A DNA stretch of 33,593 nt from an uncultured Christensenellaceae bacterium. Lineage in GTDB: Bacteria > Bacillota > Clostridia > Christensenellales > UBA3700. Position numbers and translations under genes: made by a program. Below the pieces are notes generated by a model, which was not told where the DNA came from, ran no database searches, and saw only the letters and a list, made by a program, of their open reading frames with translations. The stretch is from assembly GCA_944381315.1 (NCBI GenBank), contig CALWKR010000003.1, positions 1 through 33,593 on the forward strand, written 5' to 3'. Below are positions 1 through 8,228 of this stretch, piece by piece (the stretch's first letter is position 1; each line of letters begins with the position of its first letter).

Positions 1-417
1 CCTGCCGGGGACGTTGTAGGCGACGACCGGCAGCGAAGTCGCGGCGGCGACCGCCTTGTAGTGCTCATAGAGCCCGCTCTGCGTGCACTTGTTGTAGTAG
101 GGGGTGACGACGAGTACTCCGTCCACGCCGAGGTCTTCGGCATGGCGGCTGTTGGCGGCGGCGACGGCAGTGCAATTGCTGCCCGTGCCTGCGATGACGG
201 GGATCTTGCCTGCGACGCGCTCGACGACGAAGCGGATGACTTGATTGCGTTCCGCGTCCGTCAATGTCGGCGGCTCGCCGGTGGTGCCGCATACTATGAT
301 GGCGTCCGTGCCCTCGTCGAGTTGGTGGGCAACGAGTTTTTCAAGCGCGCCGAAGTCCACATTGCCGTCCTCGTCGAACGGTGTGATCAGCGCTGTGCCG
401 AGTCCTTTGAACAACAT
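1..417 (-). CDS. dapA: 4-hydroxy-tetrahydrodipicolinate synthase, 5' part (runs off the window)
   Basis: DapA condenses pyruvate with aspartate semialdehyde, the first committed step of the diaminopimelate/lysine branch, in the cytoplasm. The 139 visible residues begin MLFKGLGTALITPFDEDG, the family N-terminus. They contain the pyruvate-binding GTTGE motif (residues 44-48), TPYYNK (105-110) and YNVPGR (134-139); Y134 matches the catalytic tyrosine. The Schiff-base lysine lies beyond the window edge. The ATG is set by a GAGGAG ribosome binding site that overlaps the last codons of asd; the two genes are only 10 bases apart. DapA therefore shares the asd transcript and its lysine riboswitch. 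It is truncated only by the window boundary. Confidence 0.95.
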   Translation of the reverse strand, partial: MLFKGLGTALITPFDEDGNVDFGALEKLVAHQLDEGTDAIIVCGTTGEPPTLTDAERNQVIRFVVERVAGKIPVIAGTGSNCTAVAAANSRHAEDLGVDGVLVVTPYYNKCTQSGLYEHYKAVAAATSLPVVAYNVPGR

Positions 418-427
418 GATTTGCTCC

Positions 428-1447
428 TCAGATCTTGCCGTGTTTGATCATATATTCCGCGATCTGGACGGCATTGGAAGCCGCGCCTTTGCGGATGTTG
501 TCGGCGACGACCCACAGGTTGACGCCGCTGTCGACGGTGTCGTCGATGCGGATCCTGCCGACATAGACTTCGTCGTGACCCGTTGCGTCGATGGGCATCG
601 GGTACTTGTTGTTGGCGACGTCGTCGACGACGACGAGCCCGGGCTGCGAAGACAGCGCCTCGATTACGCTCTCGCGAGTGCAGGGCTTGACGAACTCGAC
701 GTTGATGGATTCGCTGTGCGAGTTGAGCACGGGCACTCTAACCGTGGTAGCGGTGACTTTGATGGACTTGTCGCCGAGGATCTTCTTGGTCTCGTTGATC
801 ATCTTTTCTTCTTCCTTGGTGTAGCCGTTGGGGAGGAAGACGTCGATGTGGGGGAGGCAGTTGTTGACGATCTGATAGGGGAACTTGGTCGTCTGATACT
901 TCTCGCCTTTTGCGAAGGCCTTGATGCCTTCGTTGAGATCGTTGTAACCTGCGACGCCCGCGCCGCTGACCGCTTGATAGGTGGAGTAGACGATGCGCTT
1001 GATGCCGAACTTGTCATAGAGCGGTTTGAGGGCGACCATCGCCTGGATCGTCGAGCAGTTGGGATTGGCGATTATGCCGTGATTCCAATCGATGTCCTGC
1101 GGATTGACCTCGGGGACGACGAGGGGGACGTCGTCGTGCATACGCCACTGGCTGGAGTTGTCGATGACGACTGCGCCGTGAGCGGCGAATACGGGCGCGA
1201 ACTTGGCGCTGGTGGAGCCGCCTGCCGAGAACAGCGCGATGTCGATCTTCTTGTCGACGACGTTGGCTTCGGTCAGCTCGATGACGGTGTATTCTTTGCC
1301 CATGAACTTGACTTTTTTGCCCGCGCTCTTAGCGGAAGCATAGAGATAATAGTTGTCCGCAGGAAGCTGTTTTTCTTCGAGGACTTCGAGGAACTTGTTG
1401 CCGACCATACCGGTCGCGCCGACTACGGCGATGTTGTACTTTTTCAT
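428..1447 (-). CDS. asd: Aspartate-semialdehyde dehydrogenase
   Basis: Asd reduces aspartyl phosphate to aspartate semialdehyde with NADPH, feeding lysine/diaminopimelate, threonine and methionine synthesis. The 339-residue length is normal for the family. The nucleotide-binding loop GATGMVG is at residues 10-16. The catalytic cysteine is C131 in ANPNCSTIQ, and the substrate region NSHSESINVEF follows later. The open frame extends far upstream, but the start at 1447 is supported by AAGGAG seven bases before the ATG and by MKKYNIAVVGATG as the standard N-terminus. It is the first gene after a lysine riboswitch and is followed after 10 bases by dapA, so asd-dapA is a lysine-feedback operon. Confidence 0.96.
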   Translation of the reverse strand: MKKYNIAVVGATGMVGNKFLEVLEEKQLPADNYYLYASAKSAGKKVKFMGKEYTVIELTEANVVDKKIDIALFSAGGSTSAKFAPVFAAHGAVVIDNSSQWRMHDDVPLVVPEVNPQDIDWNHGIIANPNCSTIQAMVALKPLYDKFGIKRIVYSTYQAVSGAGVAGYNDLNEGIKAFAKGEKYQTTKFPYQIVNNCLPHIDVFLPNGYTKEEEKMINETKKILGDKSIKVTATTVRVPVLNSHSESINVEFVKPCTRESVIEALSSQPGLVVVDDVANNKYPMPIDATGHDEVYVGRIRIDDTVDSGVNLWVVADNIRKGAASNAVQIAEYMIKHGKI

Positions 1448-1480
1448 AAAAACTCCTTCGGGACAAGCCCGGATAATAAC

Positions 1481-1511
1481 AAAAAACCGTTTTCGCGGAA
1501 GGCGAAAACGG
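1481..1511 (-). terminator. Intrinsic terminator of the lysine riboswitch
   Basis: On the minus strand a 10-bp perfect stem, CCGTTTTCGC paired with GCGAAAACGG around a CTTCC loop, is followed by six Ts. It lies between the lysine aptamer and the asd ribosome binding site. This is the position expected of the expression platform that ends transcription when lysine is bound. Confidence 0.92.
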
Positions 1512-1533
1512 AAACGAACGCATCTCATTGCCG

Positions 1534-1695
1534 CAAATAGCCCTCCATCGATACGATGACAGTTACGAGATTGTTGATCCCGTACCCAGCCGAGGGAGCC
1601 TTCAAAGCGACTCCGGCGACTTCGGCGGTGCTCCCTTTCGGCGGCGTTCTTTGCAACGTTGATCCGCTTAGTGATGAGGACCGCGCCTCTATTGC
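1534..1695 (-). ncRNA. Lysine riboswitch (L box) aptamer upstream of asd-dapA
   Basis: Reading the minus strand, the leader has the conserved L-box blocks in order: AATAGAGGCGCGG at the 5' end, GCCGAAAGGGAG, CCGCCGAAGTCGCC, CTCGGCTGGGT, AACTGTCAT and GATGGAGGGCTATT at the 3' end. The terminal helix P1 is visible as CAATAG paired with CTATTTG. The aptamer begins about at the predicted transcription start and is followed by a strong intrinsic terminator, so it is inferred to be a transcriptional OFF switch. The regulated genes (asd, dapA) are classic L-box targets. Confidence 0.93.
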
Positions 1696-1701
1696 ACGAG
1701 T

Positions 1702-1730
1702 ATAATAGCACAAAGGGAGCGCGCTGTAAA
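1702..1730 (-). promoter_or_regulatory. Sigma-A-type promoter of asd-dapA
   Basis: On the minus strand TTTACA (1730-1725), a 17-base spacer and TATTAT (1707-1702) with an extended TGC just before the -10 box. The predicted start near 1695 coincides with the first bases of the lysine aptamer. Confidence 0.85.
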
Positions 1731-1832
1731 GCGTTTGCGCCCAAAAAATTGCATTTCGGCGCACAATTTGTCGAATCGTGGGAGAGGGCGGACGCGTGCG
1801 AGAAATTTTGGTGCGCTTTTGTCGTATATCGT

Positions 1833-1861
1833 TTGCGATTTTGTGTGCGATAGTGTATTAT
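1833..1861 (+). promoter_or_regulatory. Promoter of the membrane-protein/hslO gene group
   Basis: TTGCGA (1833-1838), a 17-base spacer and TATTAT (1856-1861). The predicted start near 1868 leaves a short leader of about 40 bases. That leader contains a hairpin, GCCGCC-GTCG-GGCGGC (1877-1892), directly before the GGGAG ribosome binding site (1896-1900). Confidence 0.7.
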
Positions 1862-1907
1862 ATTTATTACTGATATGCCGCCGTCGGGCGGCTTTGGGAG
1901 TTCTTCA

Positions 1908-3035
1908 ATGTCGAGAATCACAAAACTTGCACAACAGCTGACCGTGGTCAAAGACCTCGGACCCGAAAGAGATTACACAGAGAGAGGCCGCTTCCGCAAA
2001 GTCATCTCCACGATGAGCGCGCACAAGCTGGGCATGCTCAGCGTCAACCTCGCGACCGCACTGTTCGCCGCGCCGCTGATCGTGATGTTCTTCATACTGA
2101 TGACGATGTACGAGACTTCGTCGATCGCCGAGGCGGGGCTCAACTTCTCGGGCTTCATCGGCATAGGCTACGGCCTTGTCGACAACACGGTAGAGGGCAT
2201 CAACATCATCTACGGCATCCGCCAAGACTTCTTCCTCTACTTCTTCACTCCGGGGATGATGATCCTTTCGATCGGCTGCGCCGGCGCCTACCACTGCATC
2301 CGCAACTGGATGTGGGGGCTGGACGTCAAGCCCAAGCACTACTTCCGCGGCATCAAGCTGCATTGGTGGAAGTTCTTGATCGCATTCACGTTCATGGGAC
2401 TTGTCGGCACCAACGCCGCCTACTCGACGATCGAGCTGATGCGCCTTATGAGCACAGTCGGCTCCGCTAGCGCAGGCATATGGATATGGTGCATCACCGC
2501 GCTGCTGATAGGACTCTTGACGGTGCTCTTCATGGGGATATGGCTGCCGATGTCGGTCATGTTCAAGACGAGCTACCGCGACGGGATAAAGAACGCGATC
2601 CTCTGCTTCTTGATCTTCGCGATCCAGAGCGTCCTCGTGACCGCGCTGATGATCGCGCCGCTGTTCCTGACGATGATCAACATCATCAACTACCTGATTT
2701 ACGTCATGATGCTGTTCTACGGCGGCTCCTTCTATATGGCGTGCAACATCTCTTTCGGCATGTTCATCGGCGACATGACTCTCAATTCGCTCTATGAGTA
2801 TGAGCAAAAGCAGAACGAGCGCCGCGGCAAAGACAAGAGCGGCAAGGGCGGCAAGAGAAAGGCCGACGACAGAACCGCGGCCGCGCAGATCGCGCAGCCC
2901 GAGACGGGCGAGTCGGCGAGCGGAGGTCAAGCCGAACAAGCCTCGGCGGCGCGTCCGTCGGCGCCCAAGCAGAACAAGGGCGGCGGCAAAGGCGGCAAGG
3001 GCGGAGGCAAGCGCCCGCATTACAGACGCAAATAA
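1908..3035 (+). CDS. Polytopic membrane protein with Lys/Gly-rich tail, function unknown
   Basis: The 375-residue protein has a short basic N-terminus and about five or six hydrophobic segments between residues ~35 and ~285. A highly charged, low-complexity C-terminal tail of about 80 residues ends in GGGKGGKGGGKRPHYRRK. The layout recalls YesL/DUF624-type membrane proteins, but no diagnostic motif is seen and I do not assign a function. The start at 1908 is preferred over the in-frame ATG at 1875: it has GGGAG eight bases upstream, whereas 1875 would be followed immediately by the leader hairpin. The basic tail could bind RNA, ribosomes or acidic lipids; that is inference only. hslO lies 97 bases downstream after a hairpin. 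Confidence 0.85.
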   Translation: MSRITKLAQQLTVVKDLGPERDYTERGRFRKVISTMSAHKLGMLSVNLATALFAAPLIVMFFILMTMYETSSIAEAGLNFSGFIGIGYGLVDNTVEGINIIYGIRQDFFLYFFTPGMMILSIGCAGAYHCIRNWMWGLDVKPKHYFRGIKLHWWKFLIAFTFMGLVGTNAAYSTIELMRLMSTVGSASAGIWIWCITALLIGLLTVLFMGIWLPMSVMFKTSYRDGIKNAILCFLIFAIQSVLVTALMIAPLFLTMINIINYLIYVMMLFYGGSFYMACNISFGMFIGDMTLNSLYEYEQKQNERRGKDKSGKGGKRKADDRTAAAQIAQPETGESASGGQAEQASAARPSAPKQNKGGGKGGKGGGKRPHYRRK

Positions 3036-3036
3036 C

Positions 3037-3075
3037 AACGGAGCGGGCGTCGGCAGTGTACGGCGCCCTTCCGTT
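3037..3075 (+). other. Hairpin between the membrane-protein gene and hslO
   Basis: A two-part stem follows the stop codon: AACGGA (3037-3042) pairs with TCCGTT (3070-3075), and GGGCGTCG (3045-3052) pairs with CGGCGCCC (3061-3068) with one G-T wobble around an 8-base loop. There is no T-run, so it is not a standard terminator. It may limit read-through or protect the upstream message. Confidence 0.5.
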
Positions 3076-3132
3076 ATCGCGACGTCGTTCTCGCCGAGGG
3101 CGATCGCGCAGTTTGATTTTTCGGAGAACAAA

Positions 3133-3996
3133 ATGGATATACTCAACAGATCTATACTTTTCGGAGGCAAAGCCATCGTCAGCGCGCTCGACATCACCGA
3201 GACCGCGCAGGCGGCGCGCGACATCCACGGCTTTTCCGTCGCCGCATGCAGAGCTTTCTCCAAGGCTTTGACGATCGCCGCCTTTATGAGCGCGGGATTC
3301 AAGGATCTCGGCAACAAGCTCACCGTCATCATAGACGGCAACGGAGAGGGCGGCAAGATGGTGCTCGCCGGCAGAGAGGGCGCCAAGGTGCGCGGCTATA
3401 TGGAGCGTCCGCACTGCCTTGACGGCAAGCCCGACGCAGCCGTGTCCGAAGTGATAGGCACAGAAGGCACGATCGCCGTCATCAAGGACTTCGGACTCAA
3501 AGAACCGTACAACGGTTACAGCCGCATCGTCAACGGCAGCATAGACATGGACTTTGCCTACTATTTCACGCAGTCCGAGCAGCTGCCTTCGGCGATAGCC
3601 ACGGGCGTGAAGTTCGACGACAGAGGCGCGCTTGTCGCGGCAGGCGGCGTCATCGTACAGCCCATGCCGGGATGCGACGACAACGTGCTCGTGATGCTCG
3701 AAGACATCGTCCGCGACTTTGCCGACATCGACGAGAGGATAGCCAAGTACACGCCGCAGGAGATCATCGAGGACAGATTCGGGCACTTTCCCAAGAGCGA
3801 CCTCGAGCCCGTGCGTCCCGCCTATGTCTGCGAATGCTCGCGCGAGCGCACGGGCGACGCGATACGGCTTCTCGGCAGAGCGCAGGCGGAAGAGATCGTA
3901 GGCGAATTCGGCAAGATAGAAGTGGGCTGCGATTTTTGCGGCAAAAAATACGTTTTTGACGGCGACGACGTAGAGGCGCTGTTCGCAAAGGAGTGA
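3133..3996 (+). CDS. hslO: Hsp33 redox-regulated holdase chaperone
   Basis: Hsp33 is a cytoplasmic chaperone switched on when oxidation releases zinc from four cysteines. The 287-residue length is normal. The C-terminal zinc site is complete: C233-x-C235 (CEC) and C266-x-x-C269 (CDFC). The N-terminal domain shows the family features SAGFKDLGNKLTVIIDG and a central GCDDN segment. The frame is open far upstream, but MDILNRSILFGGKA is the natural N-terminus and GGAG precedes it. It is followed directly by the TPR gene, whose ribosome binding site lies in its last codons. Confidence 0.95.
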   Translation: MDILNRSILFGGKAIVSALDITETAQAARDIHGFSVAACRAFSKALTIAAFMSAGFKDLGNKLTVIIDGNGEGGKMVLAGREGAKVRGYMERPHCLDGKPDAAVSEVIGTEGTIAVIKDFGLKEPYNGYSRIVNGSIDMDFAYYFTQSEQLPSAIATGVKFDDRGALVAAGGVIVQPMPGCDDNVLVMLEDIVRDFADIDERIAKYTPQEIIEDRFGHFPKSDLEPVRPAYVCECSRERTGDAIRLLGRAQAEEIVGEFGKIEVGCDFCGKKYVFDGDDVEALFAKE

Positions 3997-3997
3997 T

Positions 3998-5736
3998 ATG
4001 GGCAAAATAATAGACATAACGCCGGGCCGCGGCTCATATCTCGAACAGCTCGCGCTCGCGCACACCATGCTCGACCAGGGCAAGGCGGCGGACTGCCTCG
4101 TGTTCTTGAACAACGCGCATTGCGAGGGCACGGACGCGGAGATCTTGCGCGGCAAGGCGTTCGCGGAGCTGCACAATCCGACCATGTCCAATCTGTGCAA
4201 CTTCAAGGCGATCCGCAACTATATGCGCAACGGCGGCAAGATCCGCGACTCGTTTTTGCGTCCCGTGCTGTTCGACGTCATCGACAACTGCCTCTCGCTG
4301 AAAAGTACGACACGGCGACCTTTTATACGCGGCTCGTCCGTCATCGCGAAAAGAACGAGGAAGCGCTGTTGCAGGAATTCACCCAATTCGCGCTCTCGGA
4401 GCGGCTCAACGACATGTCGCAGGACGACATCACGTCGGACATAACGGGCGACATCGACTTGCTCGAAAAATTCGACGAAGCCAAATCGTATATGGCCAAA
4501 AAGCAGTACAACAAGGCGATCAAGATGCTCAAAGCGGTGTTGAAAAACTGCCCGAGCGAATTTGAGGGCATGATAAATTTGATGATCGCGCGCTGTCTTT
4601 ACGAAAAGGGTGACTATGGAGAATGCGCCGCGCTTTGCCTCGATATTATAGCCAAGCATCCGTCGTTCACGCGCGCCAAGTGCCTGTATTGCAAGGTGCT
4701 CTATATACTCGACGATCCTCTTTTCGAATTGGAGGTGCAAGAGCTTGCCGAAGAAGGCGAAATGTCGGACAACGACGATATCTACGACATCAGCGAGCTG
4801 TTCATCTACTTGAAGAAGGACGACTGCCTGATGACCTATGCCGAAAGGCTGCGCGAGTGGGCGGAGGACGACGACTATCTCGTCATCAAGATATACGCGC
4901 TCGCGCTGCATCTCAACGGCAGGCGCGAAGAGGCGCGCAAGCTGATCACGCGGCAAGTCTCGATCTACGGCGACAACGACGACGCGCGCTTTGTGTTGCA
5001 TTATATGCGCAACTATCCCGACTGCGAGATCTTTGCGGAGCTCGAACATTTCTATCCCGAAGAGATGGAGAGAGAGATGAACGTCGCGATTGAGAAGTGT
5101 TCCGACGCGGCGGACGAATTCGGCAAAGACCATGACGTCGACAAGTTCGCCGCCGTGATCAAAGCCAACGAGCTGGCGATTGACTACATCTCGCGCTATT
5201 CCTCGTCCAACGAGGACACTGTCTGGCAATATATCTCCGTTGCCGAAACGATATGCGCCAACAGCGCCAAGATGCCTCCCGAGTTTGTGAGCAAGCTCGA
5301 AGACAAGCTGTTGGACGAAGATCTCAACTTAGAATTGAGAGAGCTGGTCATGCACGCGCTCACGGAGGATCCCGACCGAGGCTTCATCTATTATGTCGCC
5401 AACGCGCGCATGTATCGTATGGACACGAGCATCCCGAGCGAGCTCGCTGTGCTGCCGCCCAAGTACGACGCCTATGTGCAGGCGTACACACTGATCTGCT
5501 GCAAGCTCGCGATCAGAGGCAGGCATATGCCGCACAAGCTCGACGACGCGGCGCATTATCTGACCAAGGCGGTCAAGAAGTTCAAGCTCGTCGACAAGGT
5601 GGGCTCTCCGCTCACGTTCCTGAAAATGTTCAAGTTCTTTGTCGACAACTACGACTTCGACAACGGCGAAGAGCTGGCAAAGGCGTGCTGCGCCGTAGAC
5701 GAAATGGAGAAAGTCGCGATAGACGACTTGTATTGA
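3998..5736 (+). CDS. TPR-repeat protein, interrupted by an apparent one-base frameshift
   Basis: The first 102 codons (MGKIIDITPGRGSYLEQLAL...) start one base after the hslO stop with AAGGAG upstream. Meaningful coding then jumps to the -1 frame near an AAAA run at 4301-4304. Before the jump only the first frame looks protein-like; after it, only the second (KYDTATFYTRLVRHREKNEE...) does. Restoring one A gives a continuous protein of about 579 residues. The second half is helix-rich with TPR-like units such as FDEAKSYMAKKQYNKAIKML and MIARCLYEKGDYGECAALCL. Function is unknown; TPR proteins usually act as scaffolds. The site does not match a canonical -1 slippery heptamer, so a sequencing/assembly indel or a real disabling mutation is more likely than programmed slippage. 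Confidence 0.8.
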
Positions 5737-5737
5737 T

Positions 5738-6481
5738 ATGGACGAAAAGACGCAAAACGACGACAAGATGATGAAGGTGACCTTCGAGGACGTGCAGAAC
5801 GACCCTCAGATCCAAGCGCTGATCCGCGGCGCGAGCCATGTGCTCAACGTGATGAACTACACCGAGCACGGACTGCGCCACGTCGGCTATGTCGCGCGCA
5901 CCGCGCATATGATCTTGACCAAGCTCGGCTATGACGCAAAGACCGCCGAGCTCGCGCGCATCGCAGGTTACATCCACGACGTCGGCAATATGATCAACCG
6001 CAAGAACCACGGCATCACCGCCGCGACGCTCGTCTATCCGATACTTCGCGATATGGGCATGCCTCTCGACGATGTCTGCGAGATCTGTTCCGCCGTCGGC
6101 AATCACGAGGAGGAGATAGGCTGGGTAGTCAACCCGATCGCCGCCGCGTTGATCATCGCCGACAAGTCGGACGCTCACCGTACTCGCGTGAAGAGGCTCA
6201 ATCAACACTTCGACGACATCCACGACATCGTCAACTATTCCATCCGCAAAAACATCGTGCTCGTCGACAGCGAGCGCAAGATCATCAGCGTAAAATTCTA
6301 TATGGACAACTCGTCGTCGGTTATGGACTATCTCAGGATATTCCTGCCCCGAATGATAATGTGTGAAAAAGCCGCCAAATTCCTCGGCTGCTCGTTCAGA
6401 CTCTACATCAACGACATCATCATCAACACCGTCAGACAGATGACCCCGACGCAGCTCGACAGCGTAAAGGACGAAGATTGA
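5738..6481 (+). CDS. HD-domain phosphohydrolase-like protein
   Basis: A 247-residue cytoplasmic protein with HD-superfamily metal ligands: H48 (GLRHVGYVA), the H80-D81 doublet (AGYIHDVGN), H91 (KNHGITAA), a histidine in VGNHEEEIG and an aspartate in IIADKSDAH. The family hydrolyses nucleotides or other phosphoesters; the substrate here cannot be told. A C-terminal stretch of about 90 residues (from ~155) is not recognised. The ATG is one base after the TPR-gene stop and has no clear ribosome binding site, so translation is probably coupled to the upstream gene. It is the last gene before a strong terminator. Confidence 0.88.
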   Translation: MDEKTQNDDKMMKVTFEDVQNDPQIQALIRGASHVLNVMNYTEHGLRHVGYVARTAHMILTKLGYDAKTAELARIAGYIHDVGNMINRKNHGITAATLVYPILRDMGMPLDDVCEICSAVGNHEEEIGWVVNPIAAALIIADKSDAHRTRVKRLNQHFDDIHDIVNYSIRKNIVLVDSERKIISVKFYMDNSSSVMDYLRIFLPRMIMCEKAAKFLGCSFRLYINDIIINTVRQMTPTQLDSVKDED

Positions 6482-6715
6482 CAACGATCGAGGGACGGGC
6501 AATTCGCCCGTCTTTTTTATGCGAGCAAATGAAATTCCGAAACACGACCGCCATCTCGGCTTTTTGCGCCGGCTCGGTCAATATATTATAAATATCGTTG
6601 GAAAATTCCGACTTGGCTCGGCGACAAGATATCGCAGATACCATTGGACGCCCCGACTTGTCTTGTCGGAGTAAAGAACGATGATTGACAACGATCGAGA
6701 GACGGGCAAGTCGCC
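6464..6715 (+). repeat. Decayed duplication of the HD gene's 3' end and terminator
   Basis: The 45 bases at 6464-6508 (last codons, stop and start of the terminator) recur at 6671-6715 with about five mismatches. A second matching stretch follows: ATTCCGAAACACGACC near 6533 and GTTCCAAAACACGACC near 6750. The period is roughly 207 bp. In the second copy the terminator's right arm has decayed. Confidence 0.75.
6494..6518 (+). terminator. Intrinsic terminator after the HD-domain gene
   Basis: Perfect 7-bp stem GACGGGC (6494-6500) / GCCCGTC (6506-6512), loop AATTC, then six Ts. It closes the group that begins with the membrane-protein gene at 1908. Confidence 0.93.
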
Positions 6716-7015
6716 GGACAGGCAAGTCGCTCGGCTGTATTATGAAAAAAGGAAAGTTCCAAAACACGACCTATCTGCGGAAAGGAAAGGATAGGGGAGC
6801 GATCGCACCAACGGAAAGATATGCAAGTCAAGCGAGCCGCGAAGCCGCCAACGTTATCGTTGTATATATATTGATAAATGTGAGCGCGCGATGCGCCGTC
6901 TGTGTCGTCCGTCGATCTTGCGTTCTTTGGCGCAAATCGGAATCGAAACCGCGACGCGAACAAAGTCGGATCATGTCAATTAGTATAGAATATTATCGAT
7001 TATTAGCAATTAGTA
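6519..7015 (+). other. Non-coding stretch with no recognised gene
   Basis: About 500 bases between the HD gene's terminator and the end of the minus-strand membrane gene. Translations in all frames are arginine/serine-rich and unlike proteins. The region holds the decayed duplication at 6671-6715, an AT-rich segment near 6980-7016 with CAATTAGTAT repeats, and small stems such as CCGAC/GTCGG near 6653. I see no tRNA or known structured RNA. Confidence 0.6.
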
Positions 7016-7030
7016 TCAATTACTATCAAT
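6977..7030 (+). repeat. CAATTAGTAT 10-bp-period repeat, locus A
   Basis: CAATTAGTAT occurs at 6977-6986 and 7007-7016, with a variant CAATTACTAT at 7017-7026 followed by CAATGT. Locus B (29984-30023) carries nearly the same arrangement. Here the repeat overlaps the last codons (DIDSN-stop) of the minus-strand membrane gene. Confidence 0.75.
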
Positions 7031-7762
7031 GTCCTTACCTCCTTCCGCCTTCGCTCCGACTATCCTCGCAACGATCGCAAGCGCGATCAGCACGCAGCCG
7101 CATACGATATAGTATGTCTTGAGCACGGTGACAAATGAGAGCAAGAACGTGACAAGAGCGCACGCCGCTAACCGATAAGAATTCTTGCGGCAAAAGAACG
7201 CGAGCAACGCGCCTTTGAGCGAGAATTTGCGCGCGATCGGCGGAGCGATCGGCGCGGCTTTGCATCTCCTGACTCTCTTCCACAGATGCCTGAATGTCGG
7301 CAGATAGACGGGGCAGTCGGGCAGAGATGCGGCAAATGCGGCGACCGACTTGTCGCAGTCCGTGCAGAGCACAAAGCCTTGCTTTGCTCCGACGCTCTTG
7401 AATTTTCGATAGCAGCTCAGAACCACGTCGGCGGACGGCTTGGCGACCTTTGCGTGGATGAACGCCGCGCCTCCGTCCAGCAAGAAGATATCCCCGTTTT
7501 CAGTCGCGTTCGGATATGCGGCGACAAAGGCTCGCTTTGCGAATTCGGGATTGAGTATGCAATATGTAACGAAGTTGCGCGCGCCTCCGTCCTTGTCCGA
7601 TCCTCTCTTGCGCAGCAGCGCGGCGACTGCCGCGGCGACGCCAAGCGCGCACAGCGAGATCGCGGCTCGCGCTCCGAGCGACAGCTCCCCAAGCCCCGTC
7701 AGCGCAAAAGTCCCGAGCAACACCGCAGTCAGCACAAAGAAGGTGTCCAGATATTTCGCCAT
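7016..7762 (-). CDS. Membrane protein of unknown function
   Basis: A 248-residue protein with two hydrophobic segments at the N-terminus (residues ~8-25 and ~30-50), a soluble middle of about 130 residues, and two more hydrophobic segments near the C-terminus (~190-240). The middle contains SYRK-like and CTDCDKS segments but no motif I recognise. It is oriented opposite to its upstream neighbours. The upstream sequence shows no strong ribosome binding site, so the ATG at 7762 is less certain than most starts here. The gene sits between two repeat-bearing intergenic regions and its stop lies inside the CAATTAGTAT repeat. Confidence 0.75.
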   Translation of the reverse strand: MAKYLDTFFVLTAVLLGTFALTGLGELSLGARAAISLCALGVAAAVAALLRKRGSDKDGGARNFVTYCILNPEFAKRAFVAAYPNATENGDIFLLDGGAAFIHAKVAKPSADVVLSCYRKFKSVGAKQGFVLCTDCDKSVAAFAASLPDCPVYLPTFRHLWKRVRRCKAAPIAPPIARKFSLKGALLAFFCRKNSYRLAACALVTFLLSFVTVLKTYYIVCGCVLIALAIVARIVGAKAEGGKDIDSN

Positions 7763-7813
7763 GTTCGGATTATTGCCGCTTTGCCGTCATCTATGCGCCG
7801 CGCTCGCCGACAA

Positions 7814-8209
7814 GTCAAGTATCTATGACATATTTTTTTCAACAAAACAAATGCGCTCCCGACTTTCAAAGCGGCGGCATGGCTGTCAAGTATCTATGAC
7901 GTATTTTTTTGTAACAAAAAACAGTGCGCACCCGACTTTCAAAGCCGCGACGTGGCTGTCAAGTATCTATGACGTACTTTTGAAACAAATACAGTGTGCT
8001 CACGACTTGCAAAGCCGCGACAGAGCAGTCAAGTATCTATGACGTACTTTTGAAACAAATACAGTGTGCTCACGACTTTCAAAGCCGCGACAGAGCAGTC
8101 AAGTAACCATGACATACTTTTGCAACAAAAAAATGCTTTCCCTACTTGCAAAGCAGCGAAATGGCTGTCAAGCATCCGTGACGCACTTTTTGTGCAAAAA
8201 AGGAGCCGC
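7814..8209 (+). repeat. Six tandem ~70-bp intergenic repeats, locus 1
   Basis: Units start with GTCAAGTATCTATGAC at 7814, 7885, 7958, 8028, 8098 and 8167, giving periods of 71, 73, 70, 70 and 69. The core is followed by RTACTTTTTG or a close variant, an A-rich stretch and a GCCGCGA-type end. Units three and four differ at about one base; the last unit runs into the terminator of the next gene. The parts between cores are alike from unit to unit, which is unlike CRISPR spacers. The same family occurs inverted at 15066-15277. Confidence 0.93.
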
Positions 8210-8221
8210 AAACGCGGCTCC
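8196..8221 (-). terminator. Intrinsic terminator of the cytidylate-kinase-like gene
   Basis: On the minus strand a perfect 8-bp stem GGAGCCGC/GCGGCTCC with loop GTTT, followed by six Ts, starting eight bases after the stop codon. It overlaps the last unit of the ~70-bp repeat array. Confidence 0.93.
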
Positions 8222-8228
8222 CGAGCGG

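Noticed and set aside
4298..4308. Programmed -1 ribosomal frameshift in the TPR gene
   Set aside because: The site CTGAAAAGT does not fit the X-XXY-YYZ slippery pattern, and no strong downstream stem or upstream Shine-Dalgarno-like stimulator was evident. An indel is the simpler reading.
6685..7122. Open frame in the non-coding stretch before the membrane gene
   Set aside because: It has an arginine/serine-rich composition, no ribosome binding site, and overlaps the CAATTAGTAT repeat and the end of a better-supported minus-strand gene.
7814..8209. Possible CRISPR array
   Set aside because: The segments between the repeated cores are similar to each other, the period is about 70 bp with imperfect repeats, and no cas gene is near. 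It is a tandem repeat.
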